64,000 nucleotides of DNA from Cellulosilyticum lentocellum DSM 5427 (GCF_000178835.2 NC_015275.1:3059001-3123000), one strand, 5' to 3'; shown: positions 50,320 to 59,677, numbered from the stretch's first letter. The notes: generated by a model not told the origin, from the sequence alone. Numbers and translations: made by a program.

Positions 50320-52557
50320 TTATATAAATTCTTGTTCCCAGTTAAAGTATCCTGTTTGATCATTTTTAACATATTTAAGATACGCTGCATACGTATTACC
50401 ATTACGCCCCTTGAGATTACGAAAGCCTACCTTTCCATTTTTAAGTAATAGTTCTACCATTTGACGTGTGACATTCTTCCCTAACATTGTAATATACTTA
50501 TCATTTTTCCAAATGGTGTACTTACAACCGCTCTTCCAGTTCACGCAACCAAATGCTTTTTCATTTTCTACTACAGCATTCCCACACACAGGACAAACCC
50601 CTACTGGCTCCATATTTTTAGGCACTTCAACTTTTGTACCGCTTAATACCCTTGTATCATTTTTAATAGCCTCAACAGCTTCTTCTGTAAAGGCTTTAAT
50701 CATACTTAAGAATTCATCCTTTTGGAATTTACCCTTTTCAATATCAGATAAGGTTTTCTCCAATCGCCCTGTATATTCAAGGTCAAGTAACTGCTTTGCT
50801 GGAAATGTTTCTACAAGAGCTTTTCCTAGGTCTGTACATACTAGACTTTTTCCTTTTGCCCTAATATATTCCGCATCTTTTAGTTTCTTAATGGTTTCTG
50901 CACGCGTAGCAGGTGTTCCAATACTAAAACCACTTAGGATACTTGCCATCATCTTGAGGGTATCTTCTTCACTTTCTTCTTTTCCCTCTTCTTTTTCATC
51001 TCCCTTAAAGCTTTTTCCACATGTCTCCATCACGCGAAGTAGTGTTTTTTCTGTATGCGCTTTAGGTGGTTTTCTAGTTACTTCAGCCACATTAGCATTT
51101 TTCATTTCTACCAGTTCATCCTGTGTCACTTGCGGTAATAAAGTATCCTTGTTTTCCTTGCCTTCTTTGGTGCCTTTAGCTTCAAATTTTTCTACAATAC
51201 GCCAGCCTTCTACTAGTTGTACTTTTCCTTTTGAAATAAATACACCTTTTAAGCTTTCTTCTGGCACATCAATGATCTTAGTAATCAACTTCGTTTCTTC
51301 AAATTCTGCTATAGGCAAGAATTGCATAAGGAAACGATTTTTAACAGCATTATAAACCACCTGTTCATCTGGTGTTAAACTTTTAGGTATGATATAAGTT
51401 GGAACAATAGCACTATGGCTTTCTACCTTACTATTATCAAATATACGTTTATGATCTGCAAAACAAATTTGACCTTCATAAGGAAGACCTATTTTAAGTG
51501 TATCTAACACCTTTTTGGTTCTTCCCTTTAAACTTTCCTCTAAAGCTAAACTCCCCGTTCTAGGATAAGTAATATATTTCTTTTCATAAAGAGATTGTGC
51601 CACCTTTAGCACCTTATCAGAAGTCCAACCTTTATATTTACTTGTAATATACCCTTGCAAATTAGACAAATTAAATAAAAATGGTGCATATTCCTTCTTT
51701 TTCTCTACTTGCTTTTCTACAATTTGCGCTGGCTTATTTTTGATAAGTTCTACCATGCTCTCTAAAGTAGCTTTATTGTCGAACTTCTCATTATCTTTGC
51801 CTTCCTCATCCTTTTCATAATAAGTTCCTTCAAATACTTCATCTTGGCTCGTTTTAAAATTTGCCAGAAGCTTATAATAAGTAGATGCTTCAAACTGCTC
51901 AATTTCTTTATCTCGGTCATAAATAATTTTTAAAGTTGGCAATAATACCCTACCAATATTTAAGATTTTTTTACTGCCCGAGTTATATTTCACTGTTGCA
52001 ACCGATGTTAGATTAATCCCAATCATCCAGTCTGCCCATTGTCTTCCAATCCCTGCATCTTGAAGTGATTTCATTTCTTCATTAGGCCTTAATTGACTAA
52101 TGCCCTTTTTCACTTCTTCTGGTGTCCACTCATTTAAAAGTATACGATATATAGGTTTCTTTTCATTAAAATATAAAAATATCTCATCCCCAATAACTTG
52201 CCCTTCCCGGTCAAAGTCAGTTGCTGAAATAACACTTTCCACATCTTCTCTATCTATCAGGTCCTTTATAATATTGAGCTGTTTTCTAGCGCCTACATCT
52301 TCTATCGCTTTATTCTTGCCATCACTTTTTACTTTATATTTAAATTCCTCAGGAATAAAAGGAAATTTTTCAAGACGCCAGCTTTTCATACTTTCGTCAT
52401 AGTCTTTTGCGTCATAAAGTTGCAATAAGTGTCCAAAGGCCCATGTAATCAGATAGTCTTCTCCTTCATAATAGCCATCTCTTTTCGTTTTAATATCAAA
52501 TGCATCTGCTATATTTTTAGCTACTGAAGGTTTTTCTGCAATGATTACCTTTTTCAT
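50320..52557 (-). CDS. topB: DNA topoisomerase III (type IA)
   Basis: Type IA topoisomerase that decatenates DNA. The 745-residue product has the TOPRIM domain (KKVIIAEKPSVAKNIADAF at the start, SATDFDREGQVIGDEI at 111-126) and the catalytic Tyr331 in YITYPRTGS. A further helical domain follows, with GFSIGTPATRAETIKKL and LEYTGRLEKTLSDIEKG. The C-terminus has a four-cysteine zinc-type segment (VCPVCGNAVVENEKAFGCVNWKSGC, about 660-685) and a topo-III-type tail with KNGKVGFRNLKGRNGNTY. The start ATG at 52557 follows AATAGGAGGAGCGTTAATA. Chromosomal TopB and plasmid/ICE-borne TopB are hard to tell apart; no conjugation genes are nearby. Confidence 0.95.
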   Translation of the reverse strand: MKKVIIAEKPSVAKNIADAFDIKTKRDGYYEGEDYLITWAFGHLLQLYDAKDYDESMKSWRLEKFPFIPEEFKYKVKSDGKNKAIEDVGARKQLNIIKDLIDREDVESVISATDFDREGQVIGDEIFLYFNEKKPIYRILLNEWTPEEVKKGISQLRPNEEMKSLQDAGIGRQWADWMIGINLTSVATVKYNSGSKKILNIGRVLLPTLKIIYDRDKEIEQFEASTYYKLLANFKTSQDEVFEGTYYEKDEEGKDNEKFDNKATLESMVELIKNKPAQIVEKQVEKKKEYAPFLFNLSNLQGYITSKYKGWTSDKVLKVAQSLYEKKYITYPRTGSLALEESLKGRTKKVLDTLKIGLPYEGQICFADHKRIFDNSKVESHSAIVPTYIIPKSLTPDEQVVYNAVKNRFLMQFLPIAEFEETKLITKIIDVPEESLKGVFISKGKVQLVEGWRIVEKFEAKGTKEGKENKDTLLPQVTQDELVEMKNANVAEVTRKPPKAHTEKTLLRVMETCGKSFKGDEKEEGKEESEEDTLKMMASILSGFSIGTPATRAETIKKLKDAEYIRAKGKSLVCTDLGKALVETFPAKQLLDLEYTGRLEKTLSDIEKGKFQKDEFLSMIKAFTEEAVEAIKNDTRVLSGTKVEVPKNMEPVGVCPVCGNAVVENEKAFGCVNWKSGCKYTIWKNDKYITMLGKNVTRQMVELLLKNGKVGFRNLKGRNGNTYAAYLKYVKNDQTGYFNWEQEFI

Positions 52558-52720
52558 TATTAACGCTCCTCCTATTAATCTTATGCAACATGTCTACCTA
52601 ACCTTTCCTATTCGATAAAATAGACACAAGAAGATTCGTTGTGTCTAGGGATAAGTTCATGTAATTGTATTTATTGTAACATATTTCTGTTAAAAATGCA
52701 TCCCCTGTGAATGAAGGCCT

Positions 52721-52753
52721 AAAAAGGAGCCATTGCTCACTTGCAACAGCTCC
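52721..52753 (-). terminator. terminator of the acidic membrane protein gene
   Basis: On the minus strand GGAGC-x-GTTGC pairs with GCAAT-x-GCTCC and is followed by TTTTTAGG. It lies just past the stop at 52760. Confidence 0.7.
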
Positions 52754-52759
52754 CCCGCC

Positions 52760-53116
52760 TTACTCTTCTTCTTTTGCTTCTGAAGTTTTTTCTACTGAAT
52801 CTGTTTTCTCATCCTCAGCATAATTCATAAAATCTTTAATCTTAACATATTCTATGTCATCGTCATCATCTTCATAGATGCTTTCATCAAACTCTTCATA
52901 GTTTTCATCTAACTCATCAAAGTCGTCATCAAAGTATTCGTAATGCTCTTCTAAGTCTTTTTCTCTTTTCTTTGCGATCCAAATGACAATAGCTACTAAT
53001 ACAGCGACAACACCAATGGCTACAGCAATCCATGCGCCTTTTTTACGATCGTCTTTTCTCATTAGTTCTCTAACCTCCTCAACTGTTAGTGGGAACTCTT
53101 TCCATCTTGTTTTCAT
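52760..53116 (-). CDS. single-span membrane protein with acidic cytoplasmic tail
   Basis: The 118-residue product starts at ATG 53116 (MKTRWKEFPLTVEEVREL) after AAAAGGAGCTGAGACT. The 30-residue N-terminal part is followed by one membrane helix (about 28-48, GAWIAVAIGVVAVLVAIVIWIA). The tail is strongly acidic with Asp/Glu and Tyr clusters (FDDDFDELDENYEEFDE, EDDDDDIEY). No domain family is recognised with confidence, although such proteins are common next to housekeeping genes in clostridia. It is monocistronic with a terminator downstream. Confidence 0.65.
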   Translation of the reverse strand: MKTRWKEFPLTVEEVRELMRKDDRKKGAWIAVAIGVVAVLVAIVIWIAKKREKDLEEHYEYFDDDFDELDENYEEFDESIYEDDDDDIEYVKIKDFMNYAEDEKTDSVEKTSEAKEEE

Positions 53117-53474
53117 AGTCTCAGCTCCTTTTCGTTCCGTATAGAACATTATACCAATTTCTAAGTTTTATAACAATATCAATATCATTTTTCCTATCTC
53201 ATTATTTTATCTGATTTTATTTAAATTATACAGAATAACTAAGAGATAGCAAGATTTGAATGATATATTAATTCCTACGTTTTTTTATTATATCATAGTT
53301 ATATAAATTTTTTTAAATTTTTGTTAGGGAATCTCCTCTATACTTACGACGCAACACAAGTAAAATTTACACTGAAATCTCAAGCATAACGAAGCCGCTT
53401 TAGATATCCATCTCTTAAAGCGGCTTTTATTATACTCTTTTATATATGCTTTTTCTCTATCTTACATCAATCAT
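53117..53474. other. intergenic stretch with one hairpin
   Basis: AT-rich, no coding frame. AGCCGCTTTA pairs with TAAAGCGGCT near 53390-53428, with a T-rich tract on the plus side only. On the minus side it lies just past the CAT gene and may end its transcript weakly. Confidence 0.5.
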
Positions 53475-54101
53475 TTACATTTCGTTTAAATAGGCTTGTA
53501 ATTTCTCTGCTAATTTTCCCATATGTACACCGTCAACGAAGGAATGGTGGGCTTGAACAGAGAAAGGTAATCTGTATCTTCCATCTTTTTCATACATCTT
53601 CCCCCAATCAAACATAGGTACGGCATTGTATTTTTTTCCAGAATCCGTATGTGAAATATGAGTGAAAGAAATCCAAGGGATTGAAGAAAATTGATAGATA
53701 TCATTTCCCATAGGACCAGTAAAATATTCTTTTTGATTGTCATTTACCTTTTTTGCTGCTACTTGAAAAGCTTCCATAGAATCTGTCATTTCAACAACTA
53801 TATTTTTCATTAATTCTGTCTCTTGATTTAAGTAGGTAAAGGAGGTCTTAATATCTTTATATAACACAACATTGCCATCTTCAAACCGGTATCTGAATTC
53901 TTCGATCTCATTTGCTGCTTTGGAAATCATATAAACCATAGCAAAGGTAAAAGACCATTTGTTCGCTTTGATTACTTGGTAAAAATGTGTCACATCCAAT
54001 TCAAAACTAATATCATATTGGGGATTTGCATATTCTTTAAAAATCTGACAGTGCATAGCCCTTTTCCAATTGCTTAAATCAACTATCTCATAACTACTCA
54101 T
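53475..54101 (-). CDS. type A chloramphenicol acetyltransferase-like protein
   Basis: The 208-residue product has the CAT fold and the HHSFVDGVH signature (His185, His186, Asp190), where the second His is the catalytic base that transfers acetyl from CoA. DISFELDVTHFY, FTFAMVYMISKAANEIEEFRYR and VPMFDWGKM match conserved regions of classical CAT. It lies at the end of the low-density accessory region, followed by a weak hairpin. Whether it confers chloramphenicol resistance is not provable here, because chromosomal CAT-like proteins may act on other acceptors. The start follows ATAGGAGAAAATGAT. GC content does not stand out from its neighbours. Confidence 0.88.
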   Translation of the reverse strand: MSSYEIVDLSNWKRAMHCQIFKEYANPQYDISFELDVTHFYQVIKANKWSFTFAMVYMISKAANEIEEFRYRFEDGNVVLYKDIKTSFTYLNQETELMKNIVVEMTDSMEAFQVAAKKVNDNQKEYFTGPMGNDIYQFSSIPWISFTHISHTDSGKKYNAVPMFDWGKMYEKDGRYRLPFSVQAHHSFVDGVHMGKLAEKLQAYLNEM

Positions 54102-54233
54102 ATCATTTTCTCCTATCAGTCACTTTACTTCCTATTATCTCCTGTTTTACCCTCAGGCATATTATAAATATATAAATATTTAACTTGATTAATCAGCTCG
54201 AGAAATCATTTCAATATATTCTTTCCTAAGAAC

Positions 54234-54653
54234 TTAAACATTAAAATCCTCAGATTTAAATTGACTATAAAACCTACCACTATGTATAGTTATACGGAGC
54301 ACACAATAATCTGGGTCTGCCACTCCCTTGGAATAGTACATCGTATCTCCTTCTTGCCATATCATTTCTTTACTTTCTTTATCTTCTAGCACCTCCACTG
54401 TCCCTTTTAACATCACCCCTCTAAAGAAACGCTTATCACAGAAATAAAGACAGGCTTTAGGATTACTTTTATATTGTTGAACACGCATAGATGAGGTATT
54501 GGTAGAAAAGTAAAACACCTTAATACCTTCTCTTTTCCGAGGTGGTAACATAGCTTTTGTATTTGGAAAGCCTTCCTCATCTACTGAACTAATAAAAGCC
54601 ACTCCTTGCTTATCAATTAAATTACCTATTGTTTGTTCTGGGTTTCTCATCAT
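54234..54653 (-). CDS. pyridoxamine 5'-phosphate oxidase family (flavin-binding) protein
   Basis: The 139-residue product has the split-barrel FMN-binding fold: GNLIDKQGVAFISSVDEEGFPNTKAMLPP, VFYFSTNTSSMRVQQYKSNPKACLYFCD and RFFRGVMLKGTVEVLEDKESKEMIW. Similar small proteins are general-stress or nitroreductase-like flavoproteins rather than true PdxH, so the substrate is unknown. Start: two ATGs after GAGGAGGAAAATACG. It stands alone, 132 bp before the CAT gene. Confidence 0.82.
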   Translation of the reverse strand: MMRNPEQTIGNLIDKQGVAFISSVDEEGFPNTKAMLPPRKREGIKVFYFSTNTSSMRVQQYKSNPKACLYFCDKRFFRGVMLKGTVEVLEDKESKEMIWQEGDTMYYSKGVADPDYCVLRITIHSGRFYSQFKSEDFNV

Positions 54654-54794
54654 CGTATTTTCCTCCTCATTACCTTTTAACTCATTTACTCATATTTCGC
54701 TCTCATTTAACAAACATTTTTTAATTATAGCTCTATTATGTTGTGTATATATTCTGAATACCTAGAATGACCTAATCACTAATCTTAGCACAGG

Positions 54795-54986
54795 CTAGTT
54801 TCCTTGAATTAATTTATAAGCATGCTCATAATCATTCCTATGGACATAAATATAGTACATATAGCTAAATTCGCTTCTTTCACCGAAACTACCTTTAACT
54901 CCTCTTCCCACGCCTGTAAATTCTGAATTATCATAATTAATAGTTTTATATGTATATCTAATATTATTAGCTACAAATATTATCAT
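54795..54986 (-). pseudogene. DUF2007-like small protein, apparently missing its N-terminus
   Basis: The 63 residues contain NNIRYTYKTINYDNSEFTG, GVKGSFGERSEFSYMYYIYV and HRNDYEHAYKLI. The last part matches the C-terminal half of DUF2007-type putative signal-transducing proteins, where the IYVHKKDYE..LI pattern ends the domain. A complete copy would have about 20-25 more residues at the N-terminus. The frame is closed by TAA directly upstream of the ATG and no ribosome binding site is seen. I read it as 5'-truncated. Confidence 0.4.
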
Positions 54987-55047
54987 TTATATAATTCTAT
55001 AGCTCTAATAATCATTTTCTCTAATTCTAATATAGTAAGCATTTGTT

Positions 55048-55638
55048 CTATATTTCTTTAAATGTTAATTTAATAAAAACATTATTATCATTTGCATTTA
55101 AAGTCCGTTTTAATTCATCCATATTAATAGGAATACCTAAAGTAACATTATCCCGAGTAGAATCAGCTGAATTAGCTTGATAAATATATATTTCTGTTCC
55201 TATTTCTAAATTGATATTACTAGAAAAAAATGATTGTGAGTATTGATCAAGTGTTTCTTCTAACTCATAACTTCCACTAGCGTATGCGCCTTCTTCCCCT
55301 ATAAGAAATCTTATTTTATCTTCTTGGATGTTTATAGCCAATGTTTTAGTTTCTTCTTTTTTACTAGCATGATCATTCATAAGACTAGTAATAATTTCTT
55401 TCTTTATTTCTTCTCCATTCCTGTAAAATTCATAGGTTAATAGAATTTCATAGTCCTTATCTATAGGAAGATTATTTATATGGTAGAATGATGCTTTATT
55501 ACCAGTAAGATTGAGTAAATACTCCTCTTTCTCTGATAGCTTTTCGTATACCAGTTCTGTATGAGGTGAATTAAGTGATTGACAGCCTCCCAAAAGTACT
55601 AAAGTCATCATAATTACTGTAATCTTTATTTTTTGCAT
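55048..55638 (-). CDS. small lipoprotein of unknown function
   Basis: The 196-residue product starts at ATG 55638 (MQKIKITVIMMTLVLLGGCQS) after GGAAGGTAGATTAATA. The lipobox LLGGC shows lipid anchoring, with mature Cys near residue 19. The remainder (about 20-196) is beta-rich and polar with no recognised domain. It contains EEYLLNLTGNKASFYHI and a Gly-Glu-Glu-Gly segment. Start and stop are clean and the codon use resembles its neighbours. Probably extracytoplasmic; function unknown. Confidence 0.7.
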   Translation of the reverse strand: MQKIKITVIMMTLVLLGGCQSLNSPHTELVYEKLSEKEEYLLNLTGNKASFYHINNLPIDKDYEILLTYEFYRNGEEIKKEIITSLMNDHASKKEETKTLAINIQEDKIRFLIGEEGAYASGSYELEETLDQYSQSFFSSNINLEIGTEIYIYQANSADSTRDNVTLGIPINMDELKRTLNANDNNVFIKLTFKEI

Positions 55639-55745
55639 TATTAATCTACCTTCCATCAAATTATTTGTTAGTAATCATGCTTAATATACTGACAATTTCA
55701 ATATCACTCAATGTATTTCCTGAACATTCATTAATATTTAAACAC

Positions 55746-55868
55746 TTATAGTACCAAACCATATTCTTTGTGTAGTATAAATTTAGATGCACTCCTGCTC
55801 AGTCTATAATTATCATTAGTAATATAAAATGCGCCACTACAATAAGCTAGTGAATTATTATCTCTCAT
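55746..55868 (-). pseudogene. short coding-like fragment
   Basis: A 40-residue frame, MRDNNSLAYCSGAFYITNDN through SKFILHKEYGLVL. It has protein-like composition but no ribosome binding site and an upstream stop. It may be the end of a decayed gene. Confidence 0.2.
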
Positions 55869-55925
55869 CCGTCAAAAGGTTTCTTGGTTCCTTAATCTCC
55901 TTTTCATATGCTAATTACTTTATCA

Positions 55926-56525
55926 TTATCTTGAAATCTCAAAACGTACCTTAAGAGATTCTAAACCCAGCTCATCTTCTTTTGCTAATCGTATCGTTTC
56001 AATGGGCACACCATACTGCTCTATAACTTTTTTCGGGTCTGCCCAACCATTATTAAATTCCTTTTCCGTTAGTCGCCCTATTTCTGTTTCTTTAAATTCA
56101 AAATAATAAGTTTCTCCAATAGTCAAGCCTTTAGCACGTTCTTCCCCTATAAAAATAGTAAATGGACCATCTTGAAAACAAGTTACAATGGCCACCTGAG
56201 GAGTAGTAAAATCAAGACAATAATCAGGCATAACATCACGTACCGTAGCACTAAATCCTCCCACAACTTTAGTTGGAATGGTTGCTTCTTGATACTCATC
56301 AAGAGCTTCTTTTAATGTTGCATTCTCAACTAATAACTGATTATACTGCTCTAAAGTAGTATTATACTTATCTAGATACTTATCAAGTTGAGCTTTCAAT
56401 TCCTCATTCTGCTCTAATAAATTGTTCTGTTCGCTCTGTGAAATTTCTGCACCAGAGCATCCCACACATCCAAATGCTATCAAACAGGATAACATTATAT
56501 TTGGTATATATTTTATGTGCCTCAT
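55926..56525 (-). CDS. lipoprotein with coiled-coil segment
   Basis: The 199-residue product starts at ATG 56525 (MRHIKYIPNIML) after AAAGGAGGAAGTTA. A lipobox (LIAFGCVGC) is followed by a coiled coil (about 35-80: LLEQNEELKAQLDKYLDKYNTTLEQYNQLLVENATLKEAL). A C-terminal domain with GGFSATVRDVMPDYCLDFTTPQ and FTIFIGEERAKGLTIGETYYFEF is not recognised. Likely a membrane-anchored extracytoplasmic protein. It lies between the other lipoprotein gene and the acyltransferase gene, all on one strand but with gaps of more than 100 bp. Confidence 0.7.
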   Translation of the reverse strand: MRHIKYIPNIMLSCLIAFGCVGCSGAEISQSEQNNLLEQNEELKAQLDKYLDKYNTTLEQYNQLLVENATLKEALDEYQEATIPTKVVGGFSATVRDVMPDYCLDFTTPQVAIVTCFQDGPFTIFIGEERAKGLTIGETYYFEFKETEIGRLTEKEFNNGWADPKKVIEQYGVPIETIRLAKEDELGLESLKVRFEISR

Positions 56526-56634
56526 TAACTTCCTCCTTTGTACCTCCATCCATTAATGTATTATCGCAATTATTAGCCCTGTTAATAAACATGGCCTACC
56601 CTAGCATATATTAATAAAGTTATCTAAATACCTT

Positions 56635-57717
56635 TTATACATGAAACATTTTTTCTTTTTCACCAAAAAGAATTCTTATTCCTGGTATTCTTTTAATAAC
56701 CTCACAGGTAAGTAGAGTCATCACTAATGTTCCTACTACCGATACGAAATATAGAATCATAACAGATTTAGTAACCTTACATAAATAATATTGAAATACT
56801 ACTAACCACCCAAAGTGAAATATATAAATCATAAAAGATCTAGATGTCATATACCTTGTAATTACATTATTCTGATTAAAACTGCACCTAGCAAGTCCTA
56901 AAAACCCCAAAATGCCAAACCATGTAGCACACGCATTACAGATTGTATCTACAATCCCTATTTGATTTCCTTTCCATACAAATGTATAAGTCAAAATCAC
57001 ATCAAACACAAGCATAATAGCCAAATACAAATATCTATATTTAGTCATTCTCTCTAGAACATCTTCCTCTGACAGAACATAATAGCCTATTAAAAACAGA
57101 GCTAAATTTCCTCCAATGCTTTTACCTCCAAAATCTAAAATTGGTGTCATGATCAACGGAAAAAACATTAAGATTGGTAAATAAGCCGTCTTAATTTTAG
57201 CAAAAGAAAGCTTAGGTAATATCTTTCTCTGCACTGCAATCAGTAATAACGAAATCATTGAAATAATAAATAGAAAAAGCAAAAACCACAAATGTCCAGG
57301 GGTTAAACTTCCGTCATATCCGGTTAAATCTGTAACATTTGTTAAAAAAACTTGATAATGCGCAAAAAAACTCCCCGAATAATTATTGTGATACTTGTCT
57401 GACATATATGTCATTAGCGCCACCACTGTAAATCCACCTGTAATTAATGGAATTAATAGTTTTTTAACTCTTTCTATCGCGAATTGTCCATAGCTTCTAT
57501 TTTTCATAGCATATCTCGTACTCATTCCAGCTAGTACAAACAATAGCGGCATATACCATGGGGCTATAAAAATAACAAGTGATGATAATACCTTATTCTC
57601 ATATAGCCAGATATAATTTCCTTCCCAACCATTCCATGCCATCGCTGCATGAAATGGAATCAAAAAAACAATCCATAACCAACGCAAATTATCAATATAG
57701 TACTTTCTATCACTCAT
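56635..57717 (-). CDS. acyltransferase family 3 membrane protein
   Basis: The 360-residue product has about ten membrane helices and the N-terminal signature YYIDNLRWLWIVFLIPFHAAMAWNG, in which FHAAM carries the conserved catalytic-type His of the family. A GSLTPGHLWFLLFLFIISMI region follows. Members O-acylate cell-wall or exopolysaccharide sugars; the acceptor here is unknown. The start ATG at 57717 follows AAGGAGGGTAATTAGAA. It may be co-transcribed with the lipoprotein gene downstream. Confidence 0.85.
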   Translation of the reverse strand: MSDRKYYIDNLRWLWIVFLIPFHAAMAWNGWEGNYIWLYENKVLSSLVIFIAPWYMPLLFVLAGMSTRYAMKNRSYGQFAIERVKKLLIPLITGGFTVVALMTYMSDKYHNNYSGSFFAHYQVFLTNVTDLTGYDGSLTPGHLWFLLFLFIISMISLLLIAVQRKILPKLSFAKIKTAYLPILMFFPLIMTPILDFGGKSIGGNLALFLIGYYVLSEEDVLERMTKYRYLYLAIMLVFDVILTYTFVWKGNQIGIVDTICNACATWFGILGFLGLARCSFNQNNVITRYMTSRSFMIYIFHFGWLVVFQYYLCKVTKSVMILYFVSVVGTLVMTLLTCEVIKRIPGIRILFGEKEKMFHV

Positions 57718-57803
57718 TTCTAATTACCCTCCTTAACAGCTATTCTAATTCTTAATGTATCTAATAGTTTCTTAATGTAAAAGAATCCTTTTTATTTTTT
57801 CTC

Positions 57804-57943
57804 TTAAATTCCCTCTAAAACCACTTTATATCCAACAGGCTTTCTAACTACTTCCTCTTTTTTCATAGGTTCACCACACGAGGACATGCTACTGCATTAG
57901 GTGAAATATCTCTGTCGCACATGGGACATTTAATTAATGGCAT
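57804..57943 (-). pseudogene. small zinc-ribbon protein with a one-base frameshift
   Basis: The frame from ATG 57943 (after AAAGGGAGATAT) reads MPLIKCPMCDRDISPNAVAC and P, then loses register and stops. In the next frame the product continues SCGEPMKKEEVVRKPVGYKV and VLEGI to a stop at 57804. Joining the two gives two CxxC pairs (CPMC, CPxC) and a total of 46 residues, a typical small zinc-ribbon protein. One base is missing near 57887-57892. The total length of 140 bases is not a multiple of three, in agreement. Confidence 0.7.
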
Positions 57944-58020
57944 ATATCTCCCTTTTATTTTTTATATATTCAGAATTAATTATACTATAATTAGAAAATC
58001 GGGTCTACCTTCAAGCAAAT

Positions 58021-58051
58021 AAAAAAGCCTAGAACTATTTAGTCCTAGACT
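58021..58051 (-). terminator. terminator of the YciI gene
   Basis: On the minus strand CTAGGACT pairs with AGTTCTAG around AAAT and GCTTTTTT follows. It lies 50 bp past the stop. Confidence 0.75.
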
Positions 58052-58100
58052 TTAACATTTCTCGTATTACTAAAAGGATTCACTTTTGCTATTTAGCAAA

Positions 58101-58397
58101 TTAACTATTAAACCATTCACTAGGTGATTGATTAAAGTAATGTGGCGCAAACTCTATAACACGGTAATCTTGTATATTAGCAAGCTTAAGTGGCTCAGAT
58201 GTTAGATAAGCTTCTACCTTTTCAAGAGATTCTGATTTCATAATAAATAGTCCACCACTCATATCATCTTTAAGCCCAGACATTAATATGAGGCCTTCAT
58301 CCATTGCTTTTTTAGAATATGCCATGTGTTCTTTCATGATATTGTCATTCATTAGTTCTGCATTCTTTATTATACCTTCAACAATAAAGTACTTCAT
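58101..58397 (-). CDS. YciI family protein
   Basis: The 98-residue product starts at ATG 58397 (MKYFIVEGIIKN); AAAGGAGGATGATAAAA fits this start better than the ATG nine bases upstream. The ferredoxin-like YciI fold is suggested by HMAYSKKAMDEGLILMSGLKDD, GGLFIMKSESLEKVEAYLTSEPLKLANI and the C-terminal VIEFAPHYF. The conserved active-site-like His-Asp pair of YciI is partly present (EHMAYSKK). The biochemical role of this family is mostly unknown. Monocistronic. Confidence 0.8.
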   Translation of the reverse strand: MKYFIVEGIIKNAELMNDNIMKEHMAYSKKAMDEGLILMSGLKDDMSGGLFIMKSESLEKVEAYLTSEPLKLANIQDYRVIEFAPHYFNQSPSEWFNS

Positions 58398-58640
58398 TTT
58401 TATCATCCTCCTTTAATCGTATTAGCCTATTTTTCGTAAATAATTAATCTTCTTTATTTTAATCCTCCTTGACTAATATAAACAAGTCATCTTTACATAT
58501 AAACTAACTTACTCTGTATTTTTACAATTCACTCTTCATAGCTTCTTTCCTACTAACAACTATCTCTAATAATACTAATTATAATCTTACATAAAAATAA
58601 GACCAATTCTAAGGTTGCTCAATCTTATGATTCCATATCA

Positions 58641-59015
58641 TTATTGAATTCGTTTAAATCCTAGATAACGTGTTCCTTGAAAAGTAAGTTTTCCTTTGTC
58701 TTGTTCAATAAGCATACCATATTCTGTTCCCTGTACCTTTAATTCCATACGGTCACCACTATCAACCTCAAAAGTAATATAATATGTGGTCGACGATGAA
58801 TTATGCATATTGTCATGATGATGATGGCTAAGATTAGTACGCTTTGCTACAACCACTGCATCCACAGAAAGCACGGGGGAATCGTTATTCTTTTTCCATT
58901 GTTTAGCGGAACTTATTAAAGCAAAGATAATAGTTCCAAATACTAATACGAAGACTAAAAATATAAATATAGGAACAATAGTAAACATTGCATTATCAAA
59001 TGGCGAAAACATCAT
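58641..59015 (-). CDS. DUF2500 domain-containing membrane protein
   Basis: The 124-residue product has an N-terminal membrane helix (about 10-35, FTIVPIFIFLVFVLVFGTIIFAL) and a soluble domain with VLSVDAVVVAKRTNLS, a HHHHDNMHNSSSTTYYITFEVDSGDRMELKV segment and QGTEYGMLIEQDKGKLTFQGTRYLGFKR, typical of DUF2500. The domain is probably exposed outside and has no known activity. The His run at residues 64-67 lies in a variable loop. Start: ATG ATG after CGGAGGTAAGTTA. Confidence 0.82.
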   Translation of the reverse strand: MMFSPFDNAMFTIVPIFIFLVFVLVFGTIIFALISSAKQWKKNNDSPVLSVDAVVVAKRTNLSHHHHDNMHNSSSTTYYITFEVDSGDRMELKVQGTEYGMLIEQDKGKLTFQGTRYLGFKRIQ

Positions 59016-59178
59016 TAACTTACCTCCGAAACATAGCTCTTTTTATTTAAGTATACACTTTTTTCAATATAAAATCTTTATTTAGTACAATAATTATCTC
59101 ATGAATAGAATTTTAAACAAAGAACAAGACTACTCCGAAAGTTATCCGTAAAGATATTATCACTCTAATCCTCTCACA

Positions 59179-59340
59179 TTAAATAACCTCTAAATATCCT
59201 TTTAGAAAAATGATTCTAAAATTTCTTGTAGTATTATTTTCAGGTAATTCTTCCATTAATAGTAATCGAGCACTATCCATGCTGTTTCTATCACATGCAC
59301 CAAATATTTTATAATTACATTGTCTTTCTCTAAGCGTCAT
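59179..59340 (-). pseudogene. 5'-truncated gene fragment
   Basis: A frame ending at 59179 encodes MTLRERQCNYKIFGACDRNS followed by MDSARLLLMEELPENNTTRN and a short hydrophobic end. It can be read six codons further upstream (YSGANH) before a stop. There is no ribosome binding site. Codon use looks coding, so I take it as the 3' remnant of a gene of unknown family. Confidence 0.3.
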
Positions 59341-59502
59341 ATGATTTGCACCACTATATTAATATATTATTTATAAACAAAATAACTTTATATTTTTTAT
59401 TCATAGCATTTCTCCTTTAAACTACCTGACGGTATAAAATAGTATACCATTCCTTTAAATAACCTCTTTGCCTCTTTAGATAAAAAAGAAGGAGGCCTGA
59501 TT

Positions 59503-59673
59503 CTATCCAGCCTTACCCCTTAGTTTTGCTTCATATTCAATTCTTGTATCTATTTCATTTTTACTCATATATCCTGTTCTTGTTGGTATGCTCTTTGGTG
59601 GACAAGCTATGATATCATCTTCTTTCCATTCTTTTCTGTACTCATTAATAGTATAATAAACTGGAATTTGCAT
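59503..59673 (-). CDS. hypothetical 56-residue protein behind the GNAT gene
   Basis: ATG 59673 lies four bases behind the GNAT stop codon, so coupled translation is likely although the ribosome binding site is poor (GTGAG). The product reads MQIPVYYTINEYRKEWKEDD, then IIACPPKSIPTRTGYMSKNE and IDTRIEYEAKLRGKAG. It has no membrane segment, is rich in charged residues and looks coding. It ends in front of a weak AAGG...CCTT hairpin with a TTTTTT tract. Function and family unknown. Confidence 0.5.
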   Translation of the reverse strand: MQIPVYYTINEYRKEWKEDDIIACPPKSIPTRTGYMSKNEIDTRIEYEAKLRGKAG

Positions 59674-59677
59674 CTCA

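Noticed and set aside
50468-51355. 295-codon opposite-strand frame within topB
   Set aside because: Shadow of the well-conserved topoisomerase III frame; no ribosome binding site and composition is that of antisense sequence.
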